Source: Longicatena caecimuris (GTDB taxonomy: Bacteria; Bacillota_I; Bacilli_A; Erysipelotrichales; Erysipelotrichaceae). Taken from it: a stretch of 51,805 nt of DNA. Shown in pieces: positions 24,793 through 33,833 of this stretch; the stretch's first letter is position 1; every line of letters begins with the position of its first letter. The position numbers were made by a program, and so were the translations under genes. The DNA lies in the NCBI RefSeq assembly GCF_004341945.1, contig NZ_SMBP01000023.1:1-51805 (forward strand), in the 5' to 3' direction. Below the pieces are notes generated by a model. It saw only the letters and a program-made list of their open reading frames with translations, was not told the DNA's origin and ran no database searches.

Positions 24793-25503
24793 TTAATCTT
24801 CAGCGAGGTCTTTCACTGCGTTTCCGCCATATCCGCCTCCGAGGTCTTCGATTATCTGACGACCGTCATATCCGTTCCCGTCATACGTACCGGGGTCATA
24901 CGACGAATCTTCCTTCTGTTTCAAATAGACCTCGAAGTTCCACAGCGCCTCATCGCTCCAGATATGACGGTGCACCTCGGTCATGTCGGACGTGCCCCGA
25001 AGGCGACTCACCACCTCGTCAAAGAAACACTCGTCCGGCGGAACCTGCCCGGAAGCGAGCCTCGCGACTGAAGCGCGCCCGCTTTGGATAAAACTCCCCA
25101 AGTCCCAAGAACCGCCTCCAGACAGCAGCCTCATCGTGTTCGCGATGCTGGACAACACCTTGTTCGTGTCGGGCAGCTCGCCCGTCAGCTTGTAGCCAAT
25201 TTCATACGTCGTGTACGGGACCAGCAGAATCGATTCCGACAGCTTGCATCCCGTCATGGCGTACATCCCAATCAGGGCCACGAGCGCCAGCGATATGACG
25301 CCGCGCCGAATCGCGCCCTTCTTCAACCGCCTCTCCGACAACCTCCCCATGGACCTCGCCTTGGAGGCGTTGACGTCCGCCTCGGCGAGGGCGCACGACT
25401 GAAGATAGTCCTCGTAAAGCAGCCGTTCGTTCTCATCGAGACCCCCGTGGCGTGCTTTAAGGCGCCACTGGGCAATCTTCTCGCTTTCCCATCTGTAACT
25501 CAT
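24793..25503 (-). CDS. Membrane protein of unknown function
   Basis: A 236-residue protein. Residues 14-34 hold the R-x-KA-x2-G-x-L-x3-ER-x-LYE-x2-L pattern shared with the smaller neighbour. A basic stretch then leads to one membrane helix at about 64-84 (GVISLALVALIGMYAMTGC). The C-terminal 150 residues would be outside and end in a Gly/Tyr/Asp-rich tail. The TGC after the helix resembles a lipobox but is too far from the N-terminus to be a normal signal. AAGGAGG precedes the ATG. It is 13 nt after the primase gene, in the same operon. Confidence 0.65.
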   Translation of the reverse strand: MSYRWESEKIAQWRLKARHGGLDENERLLYEDYLQSCALAEADVNASKARSMGRLSERRLKKGAIRRGVISLALVALIGMYAMTGCKLSESILLVPYTTYEIGYKLTGELPDTNKVLSSIANTMRLLSGGGSWDLGSFIQSGRASVARLASGQVPPDECFFDEVVSRLRGTSDMTEVHRHIWSDEALWNFEVYLKQKEDSSYDPGTYDGNGYDGRQIIEDLGGGYGGNAVKDLAED

Positions 25504-25516
25504 ATCCTTTACCTCC

Positions 25517-27328
25517 TTATTCGCTTTCCATTTCATTGGCGGTCGTTTCTCCGGACACCATGTATGCCGGAACCGCCGCCGTCTTATCGCGAAGCAATCC
25601 GCGATAGCGCTCCTTCACCTCGGGCTGACATACACGCATCGGGTCGCTTCCCCGGTAGTCGTGATTCATCCAGTTGCGAAGCTCGTATTTGAGAATCAGC
25701 GGCTCCGCGCAATCCATGTGCCCCTGCGAACGCACCGCGTTCTCCGTGCACGACCATTCGGGCCAGAGCGAGAGCAGGGCGGCCAAATCCTTCTTGAACC
25801 CGTACTTGCCGATAGGGCGGCCCGAAGGCTGATTCTTCTGCATCCATGCGCAGTACAGGTCGTATGCGAAATCCCACGGGAGCAAATCCCATGAAACATC
25901 GGAAAGGACCTCCTCGCAGAACTGGCGAATCGGGTCGTTGTACGTCTTGAAATCCGCCAGCATGTCCTTGCAGCTCTGCGGGATGCTCAACTCGTAATAG
26001 TCCGTCTCGTAGAGCAGGCGGTAGAGCACGTACTCAAGAACCTCCCTGCGATGCAGGTAGTCGTTCTTGATGTACTTGCGCTCGTGCCCTTCGAATCGCT
26101 TCTCGAACGGAATCACGAGCAATCGCCTGTACATGGACTCTGACTTGTCCTTGAGCTTCGGGAACTCGTTCACACACTGAATCATGAACCCACGGAACAT
26201 GAGCGTCCTCGGGTCTTTGAACTTGCGGTTTATCTGGAACGGGTCATGCGTGATTACCGACTTGAGCGCCGCCGCATCGTCAACGAAGGTGCCCGTGTCG
26301 TTCTCGTCGGTGATAATCGCGGAAACACGGCAGAGGGGTTCCAGCATGAACTGCTGGGAGAACGCCTTCAGGGGCACCGAGGCCCAAGTCCCTCGACCGC
26401 AGAGATTGCGAATTAGGGTACACAGCGTTCCCTTGCCGTTGTTGCCCGACATGGAGTAGAACCATGCGGTCTTGTTCCAGCTCACTGCGGGGCGAATCGT
26501 CGCGCCCATGACCTCCCAGAGCAGGTCGACGACTTCAGGGTCGTCCGAAAGCTCGTTCATCCACGAGACCACATCCCAATCCGTACCGTCGTCATCGTTG
26601 CGGATGACCGGATTCTGGGCATTCGGGACGAAATCGACCTTCGACTTGCTCGTGAACACGTACTCCGGGTCGAAACCGAGGAGCACCTTGCTCCCATAGT
26701 CGAAGATTCCGTTGTTGACCGGAATCAAATCACGGTCGGAACAGCGCTCGACCCGCTTGCAGATGGAACGCAGGATTGCGACCGTCTCGTCCACGCCTCG
26801 CAAGGACATCGTTTTGTCGTACGAGCGAATCAGGCGCTCCAGAGTCTCATCTCGGGTGTCGTAGCATCCCTCGTTCTCGCCGTCGGTCTGGTAGATTCCG
26901 ATATCGAAGTTCCCCTCGTTCTCGGCCTTGTTCCAAAGAATGCCCACGCCGTGGTGCAACTCCCTAATCAGAATCGCAATCTGCAAAGGGTGGAGCGCCG
27001 TCAGGCGGCGATAGCGCGCCTCCGGTTTCTTCGCATCGGGATAACGCTCGCTCTTCTTAGCGGTCGGGGGCACGTTCTCATCCGGACGCCCCAAGTTGTA
27101 CTTCTCGATGCAATCATTTGTAATTTCAAGCAACTCGACCTTGACGGTCGAGAAATCAGGCGACAAATCTGTGTCGATATCCGACAGATACGCCAGCGTC
27201 ACGGCCTCAAGCAGGTCGTCGTACGCTATGGATTGACTTTCGCACATATCTGTGATATCATTTATACAGTTGTTAGGTACCGTCCCGTAAGCGTCGCCAG
27301 CGCCGGGGCGGTTTTCTTTTTGCCTCAT
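25517..27328 (-). CDS. P4/D5-type primase-helicase (SF3), putative Rep
   Basis: A 603-residue replication protein. NNGIFD near residue 206 and the region before it match the D5_N domain. The superfamily 3 helicase follows, with Walker A SGNNGKGT (294-301), AIITDENDTGTF as Walker B region and a QCVNEFPKLKDKSESMYRRL sensor segment with arginine finger. An N-terminal prim-pol domain is not evident; residues 1-100 look unrelated. Such proteins start replication of phage-plasmids and satellites at repeat-rich origins. A candidate origin with many GGCACAAC repeats lies at 28072-28391. AAGGAGGTG precedes the ATG. Confidence 0.88.
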   Translation of the reverse strand: MRQKENRPGAGDAYGTVPNNCINDITDMCESQSIAYDDLLEAVTLAYLSDIDTDLSPDFSTVKVELLEITNDCIEKYNLGRPDENVPPTAKKSERYPDAKKPEARYRRLTALHPLQIAILIRELHHGVGILWNKAENEGNFDIGIYQTDGENEGCYDTRDETLERLIRSYDKTMSLRGVDETVAILRSICKRVERCSDRDLIPVNNGIFDYGSKVLLGFDPEYVFTSKSKVDFVPNAQNPVIRNDDDGTDWDVVSWMNELSDDPEVVDLLWEVMGATIRPAVSWNKTAWFYSMSGNNGKGTLCTLIRNLCGRGTWASVPLKAFSQQFMLEPLCRVSAIITDENDTGTFVDDAAALKSVITHDPFQINRKFKDPRTLMFRGFMIQCVNEFPKLKDKSESMYRRLLVIPFEKRFEGHERKYIKNDYLHRREVLEYVLYRLLYETDYYELSIPQSCKDMLADFKTYNDPIRQFCEEVLSDVSWDLLPWDFAYDLYCAWMQKNQPSGRPIGKYGFKKDLAALLSLWPEWSCTENAVRSQGHMDCAEPLILKYELRNWMNHDYRGSDPMRVCQPEVKERYRGLLRDKTAAVPAYMVSGETTANEMESE

Positions 27329-27340
27329 AACCTCACCTCC

Positions 27341-27619
27341 TTAATGAATCCCGTGAGACACCAGATATTTCTCGAACGTCTCGCGGTGAATACGGCGACT
27401 TCGAATCGTGTCAGTCATCACTACGAAGTCCGCGTCATCGGCCTTCATCAGCGAACGCACGCGCCCGATTCCTATTTCGAACAGGGTCGACGCCTCGGCA
27501 CTCGTCAGGAACGGCTTCGCCTTCAGAGCCGTGATGTAGGCCGCGTATTCCTCCATCGTCAGCTCGCTCCCGCCGAGAATCTTCTTCGTGAACCCCTTCT
27601 TCTGTTTTGCATTTGCCAT
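27341..27619 (-). CDS. xis: Excisionase-like winged-helix protein
   Basis: A 92-residue protein. SAEASTLFEIGIGRVRSLMK, followed by a VMTDTIRSRRIHRETFEKYL wing, closely follows the layout of Tn916 Xis. It would bind near the element ends and direct the recombinase toward excision, or act as operon regulator. ATG 27619 has AAGGAGG 9 nt upstream; 20 more codons upstream have no ribosome site. It is the first gene after the structured leader RNA and lies 12 nt before the primase gene. Confidence 0.8.
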   Translation of the reverse strand: MANAKQKKGFTKKILGGSELTMEEYAAYITALKAKPFLTSAEASTLFEIGIGRVRSLMKADDADFVVMTDTIRSRRIHRETFEKYLVSHGIH

Positions 27620-27651
27620 AAAGCAACCTCCTTTTTTCTGCCTATAAACGC

Positions 27652-27704
27652 AAAAAAGCGGCGAACCAGAATCCAGCAATCAAGCTGAAATCTGATTCGC
27701 CGCT
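27652..27704 (-). terminator. Very strong terminator between leader RNA and xis
   Basis: On the minus strand AGCGGCGAA (27704-27696) pairs with TTCGCCGCT (27665-27657). The stem continues with UCAGA/UCUGG and CAGC/GCUG pairs and is followed by six T residues. It lies before the xis ribosome site, so genes of the operon can only be made by read-through or another promoter. Confidence 0.88.
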
Positions 27705-27895
27705 CGTCACGTTCGTGCGATTGCCGTCCTATTTGGACGGGTAGACGCTGTTGCCTCCCGCATCGGCTCGTCAGACCGACGCAGTTTCGAGGGCGGACCC
27801 TCATCGGCTTCCTCCCGAGCCTAAGGCTCGGTCTCAGATAGGCTCACGTCGGTATTTCCCGGCCGCTATCCATCGGCAATCATGTCGCGAATATA
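27652..27895 (-). ncRNA. Structured leader RNA or sRNA of unknown class
   Basis: The predicted transcript from the promoter at 27901-27929 to the terminator is about 240 nt and packed with helices. A closing stem joins GATTGCCG (27881-27874) to CGGCAATC (27726-27719). Inside are a GATAG/CTATC arm (27870-27837) with inner GGC/GCC and CGG/CCG pairs, a perfect CCGAGCC-UUA-GGCUCGG hairpin (27831-27815), and GAGGG/CCCTC (27802-27789) inside a CCGAU/GUCGG pair. A further hairpin at 27740-27724 shares CCG with the closing stem, so alternative folds are possible. It resembles a riboswitch or attenuator ahead of xis-primase. I do not recognise the class, and no ORF explains it. Confidence 0.6.
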
Positions 27896-27900
27896 TGAAT

Positions 27901-27929
27901 ATTATACAACATGAAATGACGGAAAGCAA
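27901..27929 (-). promoter_or_regulatory. Main leftward promoter of the element
   Basis: On the minus strand TTGCTT (27924-27929), a 17-bp spacer and a perfect TATAAT (27901-27906). It drives the leader RNA and, beyond its terminator, xis and the primase operon. Confidence 0.7.
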
Positions 27930-27961
27930 TAGTAAACGTCATATAATTGCAGGTCAGGGGC

Positions 27962-28007
27962 TTGTCCGACGCTGTTTCCCGCCATAAATGAGCGGAAACA
28001 CCGACAA
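27962..28007. repeat. Two-tier hairpin upstream of main promoter
   Basis: TTGTC (27962-27966) pairs with GACAA (28003-28007), and TGTTTCC (27973-27979) pairs with GGAAACA (27994-28000). It lies between the promoter and the repeat array, in a stretch without genes, and could be part of the origin or a regulator site. Confidence 0.45.
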
Positions 28008-28071
28008 AAATTGCTCGTCTCAAAAATCGTCGTACAGAAGAAAAGGGCGGATTGTCGAAGCTCGAAACTTT

Positions 28072-28391
28072 GGCACAACTTTGTTGTGCCGGCTTTTTTT
28101 CGACAACCATCGGTGCTCCAGCTCGATTGCACAAACCGTGGCACAAACTGCAAAACCATGTTGTGCCGGGGTTTTCCCGCATATTCTCGATGCTGCGCGG
28201 CGGTTGGCACAACTTGCACAACATTTTTCAAGTCTTATTTATATGACCTATATGCACATGAAAGGCTATATATTTATTTTTTCTCGCGTACGTAAGGGTT
28301 AAAAAAAGTTGTGTTGTTGTGCCAATCAAGTTGGAACCCCGAGAAATTGCGGGAAATGTCTGGCACAACAAAGTTGTGCCAAAAAGTTGTG
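28072..28391. other. Candidate replication origin with symmetric GGCACAAC repeats
   Basis: Seven exact GGCACAAC/GTTGTGCC copies (28072, 28083, 28160, 28206, 28316, 28362, 28373) and about five near copies surround an AT-rich core (28223-28307). The layout is mirror-symmetric. Outer 19-bp palindromes GGCACAAC-TTT-GTTGTGCC (28072-28090) and its exact reverse complement (28362-28380) flank two 30-bp inverted arms (28160-28189 and 28340-28369, 24 of 30 bases matching). Inner repeat pairs flank the core. The element encodes an SF3 helicase, so this is the likely oriV. No gene is seen between 27930 and 28690. Confidence 0.65.
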
Positions 28392-28524
28392 ACATGCAAA
28401 AAACCACCGAAACGCATGCCCTCCCCACCGTGTACTCGGAATCTAATTCCGCATCGAGCGAAGCGAGATTGCTGGTTGTGCTCCCACATCCTCTTCAGAA
28501 TGCCCTAAAAGCCGTTTTAAGCCA

Positions 28525-28564
28525 CAAAAAAGCCCGAAGGGTAGACGAGTACCTCTTCGGGCTT
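28525..28564 (-). terminator. Second terminator downstream of ssrA
   Basis: On the minus strand AAGCCCGAAG and CTTCGGGCTT, a perfect 10-bp stem, followed by six T residues. It backs up the terminator at 28604-28631 and shields the origin region from tmRNA transcription. Confidence 0.85.
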
Positions 28565-28603
28565 AAAACGTCTTAAAACGCAAAATACGACGTCAGGAAA
28601 ACG

Positions 28604-28631
28604 AAAAGGGGACGCCCTAAAGGGCATCCCC
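28604..28631 (-). terminator. Element-derived terminator now used by ssrA
   Basis: On the minus strand GGGGATGCCC-TTTA-GGGCGTCCCC followed by TTTT, 60 nt past the tmRNA CCA end. In the excised circle it would lie exactly at the stop codon of the recombinase gene, so it is probably that gene's native terminator. Confidence 0.82.
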
Positions 28632-28690
28632 AAATCTATACACAAGCGCGAACTCATTCTTGATGAAGAAGAGTTCGACGCTTCCTCTTT

Positions 28691-28698
28691 TGGTGGAG
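28691..28698. repeat. attR core repeat (tmRNA 3' end)
   Basis: TGGTGGAG; on the minus strand CTCCACCA, the last eight nucleotides of tmRNA including CCA. Matches attL at 17963-17970. Confidence 0.75.
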
Positions 28699-29071
28699 GT
28701 GGCGAGAGTTGAACTCGCGTCCAGAAACAGCCCCACGTACAGACATCTACAGTTTAGTCCATTACCAATATTCAACAGGTAACAATGGACAGCTCCTATT
28801 GAAGGTGTTCAATTTATTTTCGTGATCAATCCCTTGAACTAGAATTGAACCTTATCCTTCGTAAATGAGATGCTCATCTAGTATGCCAAAAGACAACATA
28901 CTAGCGGCAGCTGCGAACCTATGTCGGTTATTAAGCAGCAAAAGCCATTCTCTGGTTTGCACCAAAGATGTTAGCTAATTTAGTTTTTCCGTTTAAATTT
29001 AATTGGTTATTACGTAACCACTCGACTGCCGTCTGTACCAAGCGTATCCCTGTCGAAACCAGTACACCCCC
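28691..29071 (-). ncRNA. ssrA: tmRNA
   Basis: A complete one-piece tmRNA of 381 nt that rescues stalled ribosomes with SmpB. The 5' end GGGGGTG (29071-29065) pairs with CACCTCC before the ACCA end, forming the acceptor stem. GGTTTCGAC follows at the 5' side, and the T-arm GAGTTCAACTC lies near the 3' end. The tag frame runs from 28990 to 28934 and encodes GKTKLANIFGANQRMAFAA followed by tandem TAA stops (28928-28933); the AFAA end differs slightly from the usual ALAA. Its 3' end is the integration target of the mobile element and is fully restored. Confidence 0.96.
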
Positions 29072-29121
29072 GGTTTTAGGTAGTTGTAGTTTACCACAAA
29101 ATACCGCAAACTACAACTGTC

Positions 29122-29580
29122 CTAATATTGGTTTTTTAAAGCTTTTTCAATTTCACGTTTCGCATCTTTTTCTTTCTGAACATTTCGCTTATCATGCAAA
29201 TCTTTACCTTTTGCTAAGGCAATTTCCATTTTAGCTTTTCCCTTTTCCAAATATAATGAAATAGGAATCACCGTATAGCCCTTTAACTTCACCTTTTGTT
29301 GCAGCTTTATAATTTCACTCTTATGCAGCAACAGCTTACGGATACGCGTTTCATCGTGATTAAAACGATTGCCGAATTCATATTCCGGGATATGCATTTC
29401 TTTGATAAAAGCCTCATTGTTCGTAAAACTGATATATGCATCTTTGATCTGGGCATGCCCCTTACGAATCGCTTTAATTTCCGTACCCTGTAACACCAAA
29501 CCGGCCTCAAAACGATCTTCCAGAAAATATTCGTGGGATGCTTTCCGATTAAATACGATTACTTTTCTACCAGCTGTCAT
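29122..29580 (-). CDS. smpB: SsrA-binding protein
   Basis: A 152-residue SmpB of normal length. Conserved segments are NRKASHEYFLEDRFEAGLVLQGTEIKA-like sequence at residues 10-36, KGHAQIKDAY and the C-terminal DKRNVQKEKDAKREIEKAL tail that enters the ribosomal A site. It binds tmRNA, encoded 50 nt downstream on the same strand. AGAGGTGA precedes the ATG. It lies in the usual rnr-smpB-ssrA order. Confidence 0.96.
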   Translation of the reverse strand: MTAGRKVIVFNRKASHEYFLEDRFEAGLVLQGTEIKAIRKGHAQIKDAYISFTNNEAFIKEMHIPEYEFGNRFNHDETRIRKLLLHKSEIIKLQQKVKLKGYTVIPISLYLEKGKAKMEIALAKGKDLHDKRNVQKEKDAKREIEKALKNQY

Positions 29581-29624
29581 AGCTTCACCTCTTTAGTTTA
29601 TGTCAAGGAACAAAAGATATGCCT

Positions 29625-31742
29625 TTAACGGCCCCTTTTCCCCCTCTTTTTTGTTAACAATGCAAAATCAACCTCACGTTTAAACCGATTTGCATCAATA
29701 CATCTAACCTGGACTTTTTGTCCCATGCGATACACATTTGCCGTATGCTCACCAATTAGACTGTGACTCACTTCATCATAATGATAATAATCATCTTCCA
29801 TGGATGAGATATGCACCAAGCCTTCTACCGTATTATCCAGCTCAACAAACATTCCAAACTTAGTAATACCACTGATGACTCCTGCAAAACGCTGTCCGAT
29901 ATAGTTTTCCATATACTCAGCCTTTTTCATATCATCTACGGCTCGTTCGGCATCCACAGCATTACGCTCACGCTCACTTGCCTGGATAGCTGCCTGTTCA
30001 CACCATTGTTCATCCTGCTTCATTTTATCTACATCTTCTGATGATGTAAAGATATATTTTCGCAGCATGCGATGTACAATCAAATCCGGATAGCGGCGAA
30101 TCGGTGATGTAAAATGCAAATACTCCTTTAAGCCCAGTCCGAAATGTCCCAAACAACGATTATCATAGCGCGCTTTCTGCATGCTTCTTAACATGAAACT
30201 GGATAACACGAAATAATTATCCTGTCCTCTGGCTTCGTCTAATAAAGCCTGTAGCTGTTTTGGATGTACGTCTTGGATACCTCCCTTAAACGTATATCCC
30301 AATGTTTTCGCAATACGTGCAAACTCCCGCATTTTCTTAGGTTCAGGAGCTTCGTGAATACGATACATCGATGGCGTTTCCAGCCATTTCATATGCGTGG
30401 CTACAGTTTCATTCGCCGCTATCATAAAATCTTCAATGATGCGCTCTGCTTCTCCACGCTCACGTAAGACGATATCTTTTGGTTTCCCTTTTTCATCAAC
30501 CAGAATTTTAGCCTCTCTGCTATCAAAATCAATGGCGCCAAGTCCTTCTCTGCGTCTGCGAATGATTCCAGCCAAAACCTTCATATCTAAGCACATCTTT
30601 AACAAATGAGGATAAGCTTTTTGTGTTTTAGCATCACCGGATAATATCTTATTCACATTCGTATAGGTCATTCGCTCATTGCTATTGATCACACTAGGAA
30701 AGATACGATAATTCATTACATTGCCTGTACGATCTATTTCCATCATACAAGTTATGGTTAAGCGATCCACATGGGGATTTAAGGAACAAATGCCATTGCA
30801 TAACGCGTGAGGCAACATCGGTACGACGCGATCTACCACATATACTGAAGTACCCCGATGATAAGCCTCTTTATCAAGCGCCGTTTTTTCTTGTACATAA
30901 TGGGAAACATCCGCAATATGCACATAAAGACGATAGCCTTTTTCTATCTTCTCAATACTGATGGCGTCATCTAAATCTCTGGCATCTTCCCCATCAATAG
31001 TAATTGTCAACAGCTTACGCAAATCCTCACGATTCTTCAATTCGTTTACGTCCACTTCTTCTTTTATGCCAGCTACTTCTGCTTTCACTTTTTCATTGAA
31101 TTCAGGAACGATATCTTTTTCAAGTAAGATACTTAAAATATCAATCCCCGGATCATATTTATAACCGATTTCCTTTTCAATATGACATTTTAAAACCGTT
31201 CCATAACTATCAATATGAAGCAGGACTTTAGAATCATTCACCAATTTAAAATCATCATAATTCGTAATTTTGATTTTACGATTGTTTAAATAAGAATCAG
31301 GTAAGAAATACTTTGATCCTTCTTTGATTTTTACTACCCCCACGATATGCGTGACACTATGTGAAATGACTTCGACCACTTCACCCTCTACACTTTTATC
31401 ATTATTGGTCCATGTTCTGGCATAGACAACATCTCGATCCATACCGAAACCTAATCGTTCTCTGGCTATATAGTAACTGTCATCCGCTGTTTCCACAAAG
31501 CCAAAGCCTTTCGGATTTATACGCAGCGTACCACTCACATACCCTAGTTTTTCACTAAGGAAATAGCGATGTCGCTCATCTCTGGCAATAATACGTGCAG
31601 CTTCCAAATCGTTTAATAATTTCATCAATTCTGTGAAGGCAACACTATCTTCCATTTGGATCATCCTGGATAATTGTTTCACATCCATACCACGATAATC
31701 GTTTTGTTTGATCAGGGCGAGTAGTTCTTCTTTTTTGCTCAT
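29625..31742 (-). CDS. rnr: Ribonuclease R
   Basis: A 705-residue 3'-5' exoribonuclease. Its order of domains is an N-terminal helix-turn-helix-like part, cold-shock domains (about 65-210), the RNB catalytic domain (about 245-570) with the acidic DARDLDDAIS signature, and a C-terminal S1 domain (about 620-700) ending in basic KKRGKRGR. RNase R degrades structured RNA and defective messages released by trans-translation, which fits its place before smpB and ssrA. Confidence 0.96.
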   Translation of the reverse strand: MSKKEELLALIKQNDYRGMDVKQLSRMIQMEDSVAFTELMKLLNDLEAARIIARDERHRYFLSEKLGYVSGTLRINPKGFGFVETADDSYYIARERLGFGMDRDVVYARTWTNNDKSVEGEVVEVISHSVTHIVGVVKIKEGSKYFLPDSYLNNRKIKITNYDDFKLVNDSKVLLHIDSYGTVLKCHIEKEIGYKYDPGIDILSILLEKDIVPEFNEKVKAEVAGIKEEVDVNELKNREDLRKLLTITIDGEDARDLDDAISIEKIEKGYRLYVHIADVSHYVQEKTALDKEAYHRGTSVYVVDRVVPMLPHALCNGICSLNPHVDRLTITCMMEIDRTGNVMNYRIFPSVINSNERMTYTNVNKILSGDAKTQKAYPHLLKMCLDMKVLAGIIRRRREGLGAIDFDSREAKILVDEKGKPKDIVLRERGEAERIIEDFMIAANETVATHMKWLETPSMYRIHEAPEPKKMREFARIAKTLGYTFKGGIQDVHPKQLQALLDEARGQDNYFVLSSFMLRSMQKARYDNRCLGHFGLGLKEYLHFTSPIRRYPDLIVHRMLRKYIFTSSEDVDKMKQDEQWCEQAAIQASERERNAVDAERAVDDMKKAEYMENYIGQRFAGVISGITKFGMFVELDNTVEGLVHISSMEDDYYHYDEVSHSLIGEHTANVYRMGQKVQVRCIDANRFKREVDFALLTKKRGKRGR

Positions 31743-31917
31743 TATTTGCCCTCCTTTTCATTATGAACTTATAGTTATAGTATACCATTCCACGCTTATT
31801 TCATAAATATGATAGCGCATTTTATCTAGATCTTAACAATTTGCGGATGCAGATGGCGCTTTCATCATTCAGGAAACAACTAAGTTTATATGGATGGTAT
31901 AGGTATCGTTACTTCAT

Positions 31918-31940
31918 AAAAAAAGACCTTGCACGGTCTT
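31918..31940 (-). terminator. Intrinsic terminator at secG end
   Basis: On the minus strand AAGACC and GGTCTT arms followed by seven T residues. It begins at the secG stop codon, so secG and rnr are partly insulated. Confidence 0.85.
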
Positions 31941-32169
31941 AGTCTAAAATACGGATAATTATAACAAGAGCGAAAAAGATAATTCCTGTTACCATAGTAA
32001 CATTAGATATGATTTTTTCAGATCCTCTTTCTTTGACATTGGCAAACAGATTCAATCCATCACTTCCACCAAATGCACTTCCAAGACCATCTGACTTTCC
32101 GCTTTGTAATAAGGAGAGTATTATCAAAATGACCGATGCAATCATTAATAGTATTTCTAAAATGCCCAT
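31939..32169 (-). CDS. secG: Preprotein translocase subunit SecG
   Basis: A 76-residue protein with two membrane helices, at about 3-22 and 53-73, joined by the conserved loop LLQSGKSDGLGSAFGGSDGL. It is part of the SecYEG channel in the plasma membrane. The ATG at 32169 has AGGAGG upstream and gives the normal length; the longer frame is not needed. It sits between eno and rnr, a common Firmicute order. Confidence 0.94.
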   Translation of the reverse strand: MGILEILLMIASVILIILSLLQSGKSDGLGSAFGGSDGLNLFANVKERGSEKIISNVTMVTGIIFFALVIIIRILD

Positions 32170-32377
32170 GATAGTCCTCCTTCCTATTTCTCGATACCTT
32201 ACTAGTATAGCAAACAATGATAATAATTACAATATTGTTTCGAAAATATTTAAGATACATGCCAAGCAAGGGCAGATTGTTTCATGAGAAATGCTCACAT
32301 ACGTGATATCACACATTTCTTGTTTGAACGTAATGAACTACCAGATACTACAATAAGATACCATCTAAGAACGCTTT

Positions 32378-32428
32378 AAAGGAAAGGAACACTGTTTAAG
32401 AATTCATGATATCCTTTCGCAGTGTTCC
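32378..32428 (-). terminator. Intrinsic terminator after eno
   Basis: On the minus strand GGAACACTG and CAGTGTTCC, a perfect 9-bp stem with a long loop, followed by TTTCCTTT. Confidence 0.75.
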
Positions 32429-32441
32429 ATTAAGTACTTAT

Positions 32442-33761
<1,320 letters not shown>

Positions 33762-33833
33762 CTATTCTCAGTATAACACCAGGAACTGTATAAAGAAAGA
33801 AGTTTGCTCAATCTAACTAAATTTCACATATTT

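Larger units (their letters stand above)
17963..28698. mobile_element. Integrative mobilizable element inserted at the 3' end of ssrA
   Basis: The GC-rich block begins and ends with the 8-bp direct repeat TGGTGGAG (17963-17970 and 28691-28698), which on the minus strand is the last 8 nt of tmRNA. It carries serine recombinase, Xis, ParA, relaxase, MobC and a P4-type primase-helicase, but no conjugation channel. Its codon use is GC-rich at third positions, unlike the AT-rich host on both sides. This points to recent arrival from a high-GC donor such as an actinobacterium, which is an inference. Nearly all genes read leftward. Confidence 0.92.

Noticed and set aside
27988-28302. Open frames of about 65-110 codons on both strands in the right end of the element
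   Set aside because: They coincide with the repeat array and lack ribosome sites; translations are Cys/His-rich and unlike proteins.
28072-28391. CRISPR-like array
   Set aside because: The repeats are only 8 bp, occur in both orientations and at irregular spacing, with palindromic pairs. This is typical of an iteron-type origin, and no cas genes are present.
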